Positions 40,635 through 51,239 of a DNA stretch of 64,000 bases are shown here, piece by piece. The translations under genes were made by a program, and so were the position numbers. This stretch comes from Parvimonas sp. oral taxon 393 str. F0440. GTDB taxonomy: Bacteria > Bacillota > Clostridia > Tissierellales > Peptoniphilaceae. The notes under the pieces are model-generated. The model ran no database searches and was not told the DNA's origin. It worked only from the letters and a program-made list of their open reading frames with translations. The stretch is taken from assembly GCA_000223315.2 (NCBI GenBank), contig AFUS01000005.1:1-64000 (forward strand). The letters run 5' to 3'. Position 1 is the first letter of the stretch. Every line of letters starts with the position of its first letter.

Positions 40635-40663
40635 ATGACTTATTACCCAAATTATAGTATAAT
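40635..40663 (+). promoter_or_regulatory. Promoter for the Xer recombinase gene
   Basis: ATGACT at 40635-40640 and TATAAT at 40658-40663 with a 17-base spacer, about 20 bases upstream of AAGGAG. Confidence 0.5.
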
Positions 40664-40694
40664 AATAATGGTACAAATATTTAAGGAGTGAAAT

Positions 40695-41665
40695 ATGATG
40701 CATTTTAATGATTGTCCAACAATTTTAGATGACTATTTAAATTATTTATTAACAATTAAAGGCAGATCTAATCTAACAGTTAAAGAATATTATTATGATT
40801 TGAAACGATTTTTAAAATTTATTATAATGAGAAAAAATTATTTGGATATAATTTAGATTCTGATATAAACTCCGTTTCTATTTTATCAATTAGTAAAAAG
40901 GATATTTCTGATATAGATATAACTGATTTACATGCATATATATCTTTTTGTGATTCTAACTATAACGATTCAACTAAAACAAAAGCAAGAAAAATTTCAG
41001 CAATAAAATCATGGTTTAAATATTTGCATAATACAGTTGAACTTATAGATAAAAATCCTTCAGAAAAATTAGAATTACCAAAATTACAAAAAAGAAATCC
41101 AGTTTATTTAACATTATCAGAATCAGAAAAAGTATTAAATTCTATAAAGGAGGAAAAGAATGAATTTAACAGAGCTCGAGATTTATGTATAGTATTAATT
41201 TTTTTAACATGTGGTCTTAGGATATCTGAACTTACTGGAATTAATATAGAATCAATTAAAGATGATAAATTAAGTGTTATTGGTAAAGGTAATAAAGAAA
41301 GGACAGTTTTTTTAAATGAAAACTGTATTTATGCTATAAAATGTTATATGAAACTTAGACCGATAACAAGAGATACAAATGCCTTATTCATAAGTTCACA
41401 TAAAAAAGAATTTCTAATAGGTCTATACAATTGAGATTAAAAATATATAGAATTATCAGGACTAAATCCCAAAATATATACACCACATAAATTAAGACAT
41501 ACCGCAGCAACTCTTATGTATAAATATGGAGATGTTGACATAAGAACAATTCAGAGTATTTTAGGACATACAAGTGTTGCTACAACACAAATATACACTC
41601 ATTTAGATGATGACGATATAAAAAAAGGAATTTCAAAAAATCCAATTTCAAAGCTAAAAATATAA
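40695..41665 (+). CDS. xerC: Xer-family tyrosine recombinase (frameshifted)
   Basis: Restored length is about 324 residues. The N-terminal SAM-like domain begins [30 protein letters not shown]. The catalytic domain keeps the full set: Arg in [11 protein letters not shown], Lys in GKGNKERTV, His-x-x-Arg in [17 protein letters not shown], His in [10 protein letters not shown], and the nucleophile Tyr in IYTH. One A is missing in an A6 run near 40834, one T near 41415, and the A5 run near 41440 lacks two A; the restored reading is [19 protein letters not shown]. The family resolves chromosome dimers at dif or acts on mobile elements. Position at the strand switch supports the former. It is the only + strand gene in the right part. 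The gene symbol is by family resemblance. Confidence 0.85.
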
Positions 41666-41675
41666 TTTTCAATAA

Positions 41676-41703
41676 AAAAGACAAGTTATAAAACTTGTCT
41701 TTT
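41676..41703. terminator. Bidirectional terminator between xerC and efp
   Basis: A 12-bp stem, AAAAGACAAGTT at 41676-41687 with AACTTGTCTTTT at 41692-41703, a four-base loop and T/A tracts on either side. It serves both convergent genes. Confidence 0.85.
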
Positions 41704-41704
41704 A

Positions 41705-42262
41705 TTAAACTCTTGATAAATATTCATTAGTTCTAGTATCAATTTTTATTTTATCTCCATTATTGATAAATAATGGAACAGTAACAACAGCACCTGTTTC
41801 TACTTTTGCAGGTTTATTTGCTCCTGTTGCAGAATCCCCTTTAACACCTGGTTCAGTTTCAACAACTTCTAATTCTACAAAGTTTGGAGCGTTTACTTGA
41901 AACGCCTTTCCATCATGAAATCTAATAGTTGCATTATCATTCTCTCTTAAATATAAAAGCGCATCTTCAACAACATCAAAATTTAATGGTAATTGTTCAT
42001 AAGTTTCTGTATCCATAAAGTAGTATAGTTCACCATCTGAATACAAGTATTGCATTTCTTTAGTTTCTATCTTAGCCACTTCATATTTATCATTTGGGTT
42101 AAAAGTCATTTCTCTTGAACCACCACTCTTTACAGATTTAATTTTTGTTCTTACAAACGCTGCACCTTTACCAGGTTTTACGTGTTGAAAATCTATTATT
42201 TGGTATACATCACCATCCATTTCAAATGTTGTACCTTTTCTAAAATCTCCTGCTGAAATCAT
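41705..42262 (-). CDS. efp: Elongation factor P
   Basis: EF-P relieves ribosome stalling at polyproline. The 185-residue protein begins [40 protein letters not shown]; the lysine tip of the KPGKG loop is where modification occurs in other bacteria. The C-terminal part has the signature [23 protein letters not shown] region and [26 protein letters not shown] precedes the ATG. It has its own promoter and terminator, so it is probably monocistronic. Confidence 0.96.
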   Translation of the reverse strand: MISAGDFRKGTTFEMDGDVYQIIDFQHVKPGKGAAFVRTKIKSVKSGGSREMTFNPNDKYEVAKIETKEMQYLYSDGELYYFMDTETYEQLPLNFDVVEDALLYLRENDNATIRFHDGKAFQVNAPNFVELEVVETEPGVKGDSATGANKPAKVETGAVVTVPLFINNGDKIKIDTRTNEYLSRV

Positions 42263-42299
42263 TAATTTTCCTCCTATTTTTATGAATAATTCAACAAAT

Positions 42300-42328
42300 A
42301 TTATATCATAATATTAAAAAAATATCCA
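42300..42328 (-). promoter_or_regulatory. Promoter for efp
   Basis: On the - strand, TGGATA (42328-42323) and TATAAT (42305-42300) with a 17-base spacer. The -10 is perfect and the -35 matches 4 of 6. Confidence 0.5.
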
Positions 42329-42343
42329 TATTTTTATATGATT

Positions 42344-43741
42344 TTAATCGTTATTAACAGATTCTTCTGTATCTGCTTTTTTTGTTCCAACTTTAACTAT
42401 TTGTTTCTTTGGTTTATAATAATCACTATTTAATAATATTGGTTTCTCATTTTCTTTTTGCTTATAAGAAGAGCCTCTATAACCAGGGAATCCCTTTTCA
42501 ACAATAACTCTTTTGCCTTCAGGTAAACTAGGATCTTGAATTTCTTCGACGGGCATTGGTATTTTAGATACATCAGATGTAAATAATTTAATATTATAAT
42601 TTTTTTATCTGTATCACCGAAAATTTTAAAGGTTAATTCTCCGTTAGAAACATAACTTTTTATAACTATAGGAAAATCAAAAGTATTTTGAAACTTCAAA
42701 TCACTTTGTCCTTCATAATACATCGCATCTAATCCAATAGTACAATAAGGTACTCTCATAGAATGCTGATTTCTTTCAACTATTTTTAAATCAGATTTTA
42801 CTAATGCTTGATATAAGGTAGATGTGACTTGACAGATTCCTCCACCAATTGAATCCACTATCTTATGATTTAGAAAAGTTCCTGCAGGTTTATAACCTGT
42901 ATTTTTAGACACTTCGCCTAATTCTTTAGAAAAAGAAAAAGTTTCTCCGGGATTAACTACAAATTCATTAACTTTCCCTGCAGCAATTTTAATATTTGTA
43001 TTTCTATTAGGCTGATTATCAAATTTAGTAGTAGCTTCCCCTATCACTCCCTTTATTGAAGACAACAAAGTTTTATCAATTTTTTTATATTCTGTAACAA
43101 TAGCAGGTATTTCAAAATTAAATTTTACCGGAACCCTTTTAAAATTATCTACTATTTTTTCATTTTCAACTTTAAGTCCAATTTTACCTTCAACAATTGA
43201 TATCTTGTCATCAGAAAAAGAAAATTTTTCATCTATTGGATTGGAATTTAGTTTTTCTGATATTTCAGAAATAATTTCATTTAATTTTGATAAATCATAA
43301 GTAGCTTTAACTTCGAATTTCTTAGGATTTTTTAATAAATTTTTTAATGTTTCTATTCTTTCATCATCAGTACCAAATCTACCTATATTAAATGCTTGAT
43401 TAACTAGATTTTCATAATCATATGAAAAGTTAATATCTTTAGGAAGAAATTTCTTAGTATAATTGTCTCGTGTTAAAGTAAATTCATTATTTATTCCTAA
43501 ACTTTCTTTTATCTTACTTATAGCCTCTTCTTTTGTTAGACCTTTTAAATCAACATCATTAATAAAAATTCCTTCATAAAATTTGTCATATGCTAAAAGT
43601 TCTTCTTTTTTTAAGTTTTTTGTCTCTCCAGCCGCATTACTTAATGGATGTCTATTAAGTAAAAATAACCTACTATTGTACCTATTATCAATATTCCTAA
43701 TACTCCCGATACAATACTAAATACCTTAAGATATTTTTCAT
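42344..43741 (-). CDS. VanW-like protein with N-terminal membrane anchor (three frameshifts)
   Basis: Restored length is about 466 residues. A transmembrane segment (VFSIVSGVLGILIIGTIVGYFFLL) is followed by two peptidoglycan-binding-type segments (FYEGIFINDVDLKGLTKEEAISKIKE; KKFEVKATYDLSKLNEII) and the VanW domain with NEFVVNPGETFSFSKELGE and DSIGGGICQVTSTLYQALVKSDL. The C-terminal tail is Lys/Glu-rich. VanW proteins are exported wall-associated proteins of unknown biochemistry, named after a vancomycin cluster member; no resistance role is implied. One A is missing at the start codon region (43733-43737), one T near 43671 and one A near 42602. It starts 8 bases after nth. Confidence 0.82.
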
Positions 43742-43749
43742 ATATCCTC

Positions 43750-44388
43750 CTACAAATTTTTATAATATAAACACTCAGAATTTATTATGCATTTTTCACA
43801 ATCCGGTTTTCTTGATTTACAAATTCTTCTTCCATGAAAAATAAATAGATGATGTGCCTTGTTCCATGTATCTTTCTTTAACTTCTTCATTAGTGATAAT
43901 TCAGAATCTAGAACATTATTTTCATTAATAATTCCTATTCTGTTTGTAACTCTAAAAACATGAGTATCAACTGCTAGTGAAGGTATATTAAAAGCACAAG
44001 ATCTAACTACATTTGCTGTCTTTCTTCCAACTCCAGGTAATATTGTTAAAGATTCCATATCACTTGGAACTTTAGAATTATATTTTTCTACTAAAATTCT
44101 ACAAGTTTCTAAAATATTTTTACTTTTTGAATTATAAAAACCACAACTATGTATATATTTAGACAATTCATCTACACCTAAAGTTAAAAAATCTTCAGGA
44201 GTCTTAAAATCCTTAAATAATTTTTCCGTAACTTTATTGACTCTAACATCAGTACATTGAGCAGATAAAATGGTTGCTATCAATAGTTCGAAACTGTTAG
44301 AAAAATTAAGTTCTGGTTTTGCATCAGGATATAATTTTTCTAATTTTTCCATTACAATGTTTATTTTTTCTTTTGATAAACATTTCAA
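43750..44388 (-). CDS. nth: Endonuclease III (DNA glycosylase/AP lyase)
   Basis: Removes oxidised pyrimidines from DNA. The 212-residue protein has the helix-hairpin-helix LPGVGRKTANVV with the catalytic Lys, the downstream catalytic Asp in AVDTHVFRVTNRIG, and a C-terminal [4Fe-4S] motif Cys-x6-Cys-x2-Cys-x5-Cys (CKSRKPDCEKCIINSEC). I chose the TTG start at 44388 (MKCLSKEKINIV), seven bases after TTGGAG; the GTG at 44397 overlaps that ribosome site. An upstream extended -10 promoter fits. Confidence 0.93.
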   Translation of the reverse strand: MKCLSKEKINIVMEKLEKLYPDAKPELNFSNSFELLIATILSAQCTDVRVNKVTEKLFKDFKTPEDFLTLGVDELSKYIHSCGFYNSKSKNILETCRILVEKYNSKVPSDMESLTILPGVGRKTANVVRSCAFNIPSLAVDTHVFRVTNRIGIINENNVLDSELSLMKKLKKDTWNKAHHLFIFHGRRICKSRKPDCEKCIINSECLYYKNL

Positions 44389-44498
44389 ATCATTCACTCC
44401 AATATCATATATAATTAATATATAATTAATATAAAATTATTAATTATTTCAATTTTTTGTACATTTATATTTAACACAAAATGCGAAAAACTACTACT

Positions 44499-44507
44499 AT
44501 TATACCA
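44499..44507 (-). promoter_or_regulatory. Extended -10 promoter for nth-vanW
   Basis: On the - strand TGG followed by perfect TATAAT (44504-44499) makes an extended -10. No good -35 is present. Confidence 0.45.
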
Positions 44508-44554
44508 TAAATAATATAAAAATAAGCTAAACTTTTTAAAAATATTTTTATTTA

Positions 44555-45835
44555 CTATAAGTCTATATATTTTTTATTATAAAAAGTATTTAAAACATTA
44601 ATTAATGCTATCTTAGTTTGATAAAAATTCAGTCCACCTTGATAATATACATTATATGGTTCTCTTAAAGGTCCATCTGCACTTAATTCAATACTTGAAC
44701 CATCTATAAAGCTTCCTGAAGCCATTATAACTTTATCTGAATATCCTGGCATATCCCACGGATAAGGAACAACATGACTATCTACACAACAAAATTCCTG
44801 TATAGATCTACAAAAGTCTATAACTTTATTTTCATCATTCATAGTAATCACTTGAATAATATCACTTCTATTTTCATTATATTTAGGTATTGTTTCATAT
44901 CCTAACTTTTCAAATATATATGACACTAATATTGCACTTTTTACTGCCTCTAAAACCACACGAGGTGCAAAGTATAATCCTTGAATAATTGCTCTTGTAG
45001 TACCAAAACTTACACCTACATGCCTTCCAAGTCCTGGAGATGTTAGTCTATTAGAAATAGATTCTATAATTTCAGTTGAATTTGAAACTATATATCCACC
45101 GTTTAAAGTTATTCCTGCACCTAAATTTTTTAATAATGATCCTACAACTATGTCGGCACCAACTTCTAGAGGTTCCTTTTTTTCTACAAATTCACAGTAG
45201 CAATTATCAATCATTATAATTATATTAGGGAATTTTTCTTTTATTTTCTTAATAACTACTTCTAATTCATTAATGGAAATACATCTTCTGCTACTATATC
45301 CAGGAGATCTTTGAATAGCTAATAATTTAGTCTTTGAATTGATTTTAGATAATACAGTTTCTACATCAATTTCATTATTTACTAAATCAACCTTATTATA
45401 CTTTATTCCATAATCAAGTAGTGTTCCCTTTTCATCTCCACTAATACCTATAACCTTTAAAAGTGTGTCATAAGGAGTTCCAGTTATATAAATAAACTCG
45501 TCTCCTGGTAATAAATTTCCTTGCAATGCTAAAGATATTGCATGAGTTCCACATGTTATTTCTTGCCTTACTATAGCATCTTTTGCTTTAAAGATGTCGC
45601 AATATATCCTTTCTAATTTCTCTCTTCCAACATCACCGTATCCATATCCTGTTGTCCAAGAAAAATCAGTAGCAGATAATTTTTGCTTTTTAAATGCATT
45701 TAAAACTTTTAATTGATTATATTCTTCTATTTCTTTTAAAGTTTCAAATTCTATTTCTATTTCCTTAGAACATTTGTTTACAAAATTAATAATTTTAGAA
45801 TCAAAATTAAAATCAGTATCTAAATATTTTTCCAA
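44555..45835 (-). CDS. Methionine gamma-lyase-like PLP protein (aluminium resistance family)
   Basis: A 426-residue fold type I PLP enzyme of the Met_gamma_lyase / YnbB family. Visible are SWTTGYGYGDVGREKLERIY, EITCGTHAISLALQGNLLPGDEF, QRSPGYSSRRCI, IMIDNCYCEFVEKKEP and the PLP-lysine region VGSLLKNLGAGITLNGGYIV. Members are found beside miaA or hfq/hflX in Firmicutes; the physiological substrate is not established, and the aluminium name comes from one phenotype. It starts at TTG 45835 with AAGGAGAA at good distance and lies one base after the miaA stop. Confidence 0.85.
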   Translation of the reverse strand: MEKYLDTDFNFDSKIINFVNKCSKEIEIEFETLKEIEEYNQLKVLNAFKKQKLSATDFSWTTGYGYGDVGREKLERIYCDIFKAKDAIVRQEITCGTHAISLALQGNLLPGDEFIYITGTPYDTLLKVIGISGDEKGTLLDYGIKYNKVDLVNNEIDVETVLSKINSKTKLLAIQRSPGYSSRRCISINELEVVIKKIKEKFPNIIIMIDNCYCEFVEKKEPLEVGADIVVGSLLKNLGAGITLNGGYIVSNSTEIIESISNRLTSPGLGRHVGVSFGTTRAIIQGLYFAPRVVLEAVKSAILVSYIFEKLGYETIPKYNENRSDIIQVITMNDENKVIDFCRSIQEFCCVDSHVVPYPWDMPGYSDKVIMASGSFIDGSSIELSADGPLREPYNVYYQGGLNFYQTKIALINVLNTFYNKKYIDL

Positions 45836-45836
45836 T

Positions 45837-46777
45837 TTATAATTCTCCTTTAGTTAAAAAATCTTTTACTAATTTTTTAGATTTAAATAGAACTTCATCA
45901 TATCCATTTTCAACATCAATCCAATGTATATTTTCATTCTTATTAAACCAAGTAAATTGTCTTTTAGCGTATTTTCTTGAATTTTGTTTTATATTATCAA
46001 TACAAGATTCCAGAGTAATTTCTCTCTTAAAATATGGAATAAACTCTTTGTATCCAATAGCAGTAAATGGTTGTGAATACTCGCCATATTTTTTATATAG
46101 ACTTGATGCTTCTTCAACAAGTCCATTATTAATCATTATATCGACTCTAGAATTTATTTTATCATATAATATTTTTCTATCTAAAGTTAATCCTATTATT
46201 AAGTAATCATACTTACAATTATTATTTTCATAATCTTTGCATTGTTTGGAAAATTCTTTTTTTGTATTTACACAAACTTCTATTGCTCTAATTACTCTTT
46301 TTATATTGTTTTTATGAATTTTTTCTCTACTTGAATAGTCTAGATATAATAATAAATCATAAAGCAAATTTGCCCCATTTTTTTCGTAAAATTCTGTAAT
46401 TTGTTCTCTTAGATTATTCGATTCTTCAGATTCAGTAAATTTAAAATCATATAATATAGAATTTACATAAAGTCCTGTTCCTCCAACAAAAATAGGAAGG
46501 CTATTATGAGAATAAATTTCTTCAATGTAGTTCTCTGCCATTTTTTTATATTCAGAAACATTAAATTTTTGATTTCCATCTAAAATATCAATCATATAAT
46601 GATTAATTCCTCTTACTTCCTCTTCTGTTATCTTTGCAGTTCCAATATTAAATTCTTTATATATTTGCATGGAATCACAAGAAATAATTTCTCCTGAAAA
46701 TTCTTTTGCTATGTCAACGCTTAACTTTGTTTTTCCGACAGACGTAGGGCCAACAATAAATATTATTTTTTCTTCAT
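45837..46777 (-). CDS. miaA: tRNA dimethylallyltransferase MiaA (probable frameshift near start)
   Basis: Adds a dimethylallyl group to A37 of tRNAs reading U-starting codons; MiaB, encoded upstream in this cluster, then adds the methylthio group. The protein of about 313 residues has the P-loop GPTSVGKTKLS, DSMQIYKEFNIGTAK, GGTGLYVNSILYDF and the C-terminal KRQFTWFNKNENIHWIDV. The likely start is ATG 46777 (M-K-K-K-I-I-F-I-V), two bases after the mutL stop, with one A missing in the A6 run near 46765. As written, the open frame instead extends to a TTG at 46805 inside mutL without a ribosome site. Confidence 0.93.
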
Positions 46778-46779
46778 TT

Positions 46780-48629
46780 TTATTCCTTAAAAAATAATTT
46801 ATCAAAATCTTCTTTAGATATTTTTCTTAATATTTTTTATCATAGAAATTTATATCTAGATTTATTTTAGATAACTGTGACAATAATTCTTCTACTTCAA
46901 AATCCGTTAAACCGATATTTATTCGTTTTTTAGAAACCATTTTGTATAATGAATCTTCAAACACTCTATTATCTTTAAATAACAGTTCATCAATCATTTC
47001 TCTAATATCTTCTTTATCTAAATTATCATTTAATAAATTAGGCATTGTCCTTATTGCTATAGAATTTTCATCAAAAATATCAGCTTCTATACCTAAATTA
47101 TTCAACTTATCTTTAATAGTATTAAAAACACTCAATTTATATTCATTTAATTCCAAAATTATAGGAAATAAAAGTATCTGTTTTGTAATAGTACAATTAT
47201 TGTAATTATCCAATAAATTTTCATACAACAGTCTATATTTAGCATTTAGTATATCTATAATTATAAACTCATCCTTATCGGACAATAAAATATATTTTGA
47301 AAAAATTTTACCTATAATTTCATAATCTAAAATATTTTTTGAAGTTTCAGTATTATCATCAAGTTTTATTTGTTCCAATACTGGAGTATTTTCTACTTTT
47401 TCGTCCTCAACAATATAATTTTCAATATTATCTTCTTCATTTATCGTTTTTATATCATCTTTATTTACTTTAAATAAATCATCATAAGAAAACTTATTTA
47501 CAATATTTTGTGTATTATAATCATCATCATAAATTATAGTTTCAATAATATCTTCTTCTGAAGATTGTTCGTTATTAATCTTTTCTTCGTTGTATAAGAT
47601 TTTTTCTTTTTGTTCTTCCTTTACAGATATAAAATCACTTGTAGTATTTTTTAGAACGATGTCAGTAATGTTATTATTAAGTAAATTTAGTAACTTGTCT
47701 TCAAAAATAAATTTAATCTTTCTTTTATTTGGATGAACGTTTATATCTATTAAGCTGGGATTTACTTCGATAAATATTACAAATGTAGGAAACTTTCCTT
47801 TTGGTATTAATGTAGCAATTGATTTTTCTATTATATTTCTAATCTTTTCATCAAAAATATATCTTCCATTAACAAATAAAAATTGTGATGCTCTACTACC
47901 TTTATAAAAGTGATTATTTGAAATATATCCATAAATCTTATAATCTGAGTCCTCAATATTTACAGAAATTAAATTCTTATAAAAATCATCTTTAAAAATA
48001 TGTTTTATATTATCTTTTAAAGTATTTTTTTCACTTGTTTCGAATACAACTTTCGAATCTTTTATATATTTAAAAGATATTTTTTGATTAGCCAATGCAA
48101 AAGAGTACATCAATGTTGTTATGATTGAGTTTTCATACGCATCTGATTTTAAAAATTTCTTTCTAATAGGAACATTGTAAAATAAATCTCTAATGTAAAT
48201 TGTTGTTCCTAAATTCATCCCTATCTTATTTTTTCTAATAATCTTATTATTTTCAAGATAACAGTGAATTCCGAATTCACTGTTCTTTGTTCTTGTATTA
48301 ATGTCAACTTTTGAAATTGCAGATATACTAGCTAATGCCTCTCCTCTAAATCCATAAGAAAGAATAGAATATATATCTTCAAAATTATTTAATTTAGATG
48401 TAGCATGTTTGGTAAATGCCAACTCTATATCATCTTCTTCAATTCCACAGCCGTTATCAGAAATCATAATTTCTTTTTTACCTGCATTTTTAATTTCAAC
48501 CTTAATAAATGTTGCACCTGAATCTATTGAATTTTCAACCAACTCTTTTATTACAGAATAAGGATTTTCTATAACTTCTCCTGCTGCAATTTTTTGAATT
48601 GTATCTTCTGACAATAATTTTATAGACAT
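46780..48629 (-). CDS. mutL: DNA mismatch repair protein MutL with degenerate endonuclease site (frameshifted at C-terminus)
   Basis: The GHKL ATPase that links MutS recognition to repair. Restored length is about 616 residues. N-terminal motifs are intact: EVIENPYSVIKELVENSIDSGA, DNGCGI, FTKHATSK and YGFRGEALASISAIS. The C-terminal dimerisation fold is present, but the nuclease motifs are not: the DQHA(x)2E(x)4E site reads D459-I-L-N-A-K-Y-R-L-L-Y-E, the Ala-Cys-Lys motif reads M-V-S-K-K, and Cys-Pro-His-Gly-Arg-Pro reads F-Y-D-K-K-I. One A is missing near 46838; the end is then LRKISKEDFDKLFFKE. The central linker is acidic. Confidence 0.93.
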
Positions 48630-48642
48630 ATAAATCTCCTAT

Positions 48643-51227
48643 CTATTCATTATCACTTTTAGCTATATTTATTAAATCATTTAATATACCAAAAGCTTCC
48701 ATTGGGCTTATTTTTTCAATATTTATACTATTTAGATTAGTAATTATTTTATCATTGACCTTAGTTTTTATTACATTTGAACTATCAATAATATCTTTTT
48801 CTATTTGAATTTCCTTCTTTTCAATGCTATCTAAAATAATTTTTGAACGATTTATAACTTCCATAGGAAGTCCCGCAAGTTTTGCAACTGCAATACCATA
48901 ACTCTTATTAGCTCCGCCATCCATTATTTTTCTTAAAAAGACTATTTCATCATTTTCTTTATCTTCAATAACTTGAATATGTTTATTTTTTATGCAAGCA
49001 AAAGTATGTTCTAAGTCAATTAATTCGTGATAATGTGTAGCAAATAATGTTTTCGATTTTATATTTTTTGTAATATACTCAAGAATTGCCCAAGCGAGAC
49101 TTAATCCATCAAAAGTTGAAGTTCCTCTTCCAACCTCATCAAGTATAAGTAAACTATTTTTAGTAGCATATCTTAAAATATTATTAACTTCTTTCATTTC
49201 TACCATAAAGGTACTTTCTCCTTTATATAGATTATCTGAAGCTCCAATACGAGTAAATATCTTATCTACTATCGAAATATTTGCACTATCAGCAGGTACG
49301 AATGAACCAATCTGAGCTAATATAACTATGAGAGCTATCTGTCTTATATAAGTTGATTTTCCACTCATATTAGGTCCTGTTATAATCTGAATTAAATTAT
49401 CACTTTGCCCAATATTTGTATCATTAGGGATAAATTCATTTATTGAACTTAAAAAGCTTTCAATAACAGGATGTCTACCATTTTTTATATCTATTATCCC
49501 TTCTGAATTTAAAGTCGGTTTACAATAATTATTTTTAAATGCAACTATTGATAAAGAAAATATAGAATCTATGAATGAAATTATATCTGATAATTTTTGT
49601 AATGTTTTAATATTCATTTTTATTGTATTTCTTATTGAAATAAATAATTCATATTCTTTTTCTATAATATCACTTTCAGATCCGAATATCATATTTTCAA
49701 TAGTTAGAAGCTCATTTGTTTTATACCTATTTGCATTAGTTAAAGTTTGTTTTAATTCAAAATATTCAGGAACTAAATTTTGATATGATTTTGTAACTTC
49801 AAAAAAATAACCTGTTTTCTTATTAAATATTAATCTTAAATTTTTAATTCCGGTAATATTTCTTTGATCAACTTCATATTTAATTAGCTTTTGTTTTCCA
49901 ACTATTTTATTATTTCTTATTAAATCAAGTTCGTCATCATAACCAATCTTTATCAAATTTCCTTCTTTCAATAAAATTCCTACGTCTTCAAGAATAGCTG
50001 AATTTATAAGATTATAGATATATTCGGTATCAGGAATATTTAAAGCTATATTAGAAAATAAAGTATTACTATCTAAAAATAATCTTTTAATCTTTGGAAC
50101 AGCTGATAAAGAATTTTTTAAATGAATTAAATCTCTTGCATTACAATTTCCAAAAGAAATTTTTGAATTTATTCTTTCTATATCAGAAATACTTGCTAAT
50201 AGTTCTTCTAATTCATTTCTTAAATTTGAGTTTAAAACTAAATCTTCAACCAACGATTGCCTTCTTTGAATTTTTTCTATTTCTATAAGCGGTTGATCTA
50301 ACCATTTATTAAGTAGCCTAAATCCCATAGGAGTTTTAGTATAATTTATAACTGATAATAAAGAGCCATTTATGTCATTACTAAAATTATTTTTTTAAGT
50401 TCCAAATTAATTCTTGAATTAGCATCAATTCTTAGATAATCGCTTAATTTATATAAATTAACTTTTTTAAAATCATTCAATTTAACATTAAATCTGCAAA
50501 CATATTTATAAAAGTTATCTATTGAAAAAAGTAATATTTTATTACTAAGATTATTAGAATAAAATTCTTCATTATTCTCTCTTAAAGATTTAAAATCTTG
50601 ATCTATATCTACTTTTGTATAAATAATTCTTAAATTTTTTAATAATTTAACAACACTTTTTTCTAATGATTTTAATATATTTGAATTTATTATAACTTCT
50701 GACGGAGTTGTACGAATTACTTCTTCCTCTAAAGCGGTAATTAAATTATCTCTGTTCATTTCAAAAATACTTGTACAGAATATTTCACTGGTTGAAATAT
50801 CAGAATATGTGATACTTAAATTTGTAGAATCCATATAGATACTCATAATATAATTATTTTTATTAGTAGCTAATTCATCAAATTCATCAATAGTTCCCGG
50901 AGTTACTAATTTAATAACTTCTCTCTTTACAATTCCTTTAGCAAGTTTTGGATCTTGAACTTGTTCACAAATAGCAACTTTAAAACCTTCAGAAACCAGC
51001 TTATACAAATATTGATTTACAACATGATGAGGAATACCACACATTGGTGCAGTTTTTCCACCACCACAATCTCTTTTAGTCAAAGCTAAATCCAATATTT
51101 TTGAAACTATTTTTGCATCATCAAAAAACATTTCATAAAAATCACCTAGTCTATAAAATATAATACAATCACTATAATTAGATTTAACTTCTAGATATTG
51201 TTTCATCATTGGTGTAAAATCGCTCAT
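48643..51227 (-). CDS. mutS: DNA mismatch repair protein MutS (frameshifted)
   Basis: Recognises mismatches and slides as a clamp. Restored length is about 861 residues: N-terminal mismatch-binding domain with [31 protein letters not shown] (the Phe-x-Glu motif), connector and lever domains, Walker [32 protein letters not shown] and the ABC signature region ESTFMVEM. One A is missing near 50395; restoring it gives [29 protein letters not shown] across the join. It is followed by mutL after 13 bases and preceded by miaB. Confidence 0.95.
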
Positions 51228-51239
51228 AATTACTCCTTA

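Noticed and set aside
44475-44492. Second XerC-like half-site (CGCATTTT context)
   Set aside because: Only one half resembles a Xer arm, and no partner arm stands at the required spacing.
46783-46829. MutL ending at 46827 with KKY as its last residues
   Set aside because: One added A in the A6 run extends the frame into a normal MutL C-terminal helix ending two bases before the likely miaA start.
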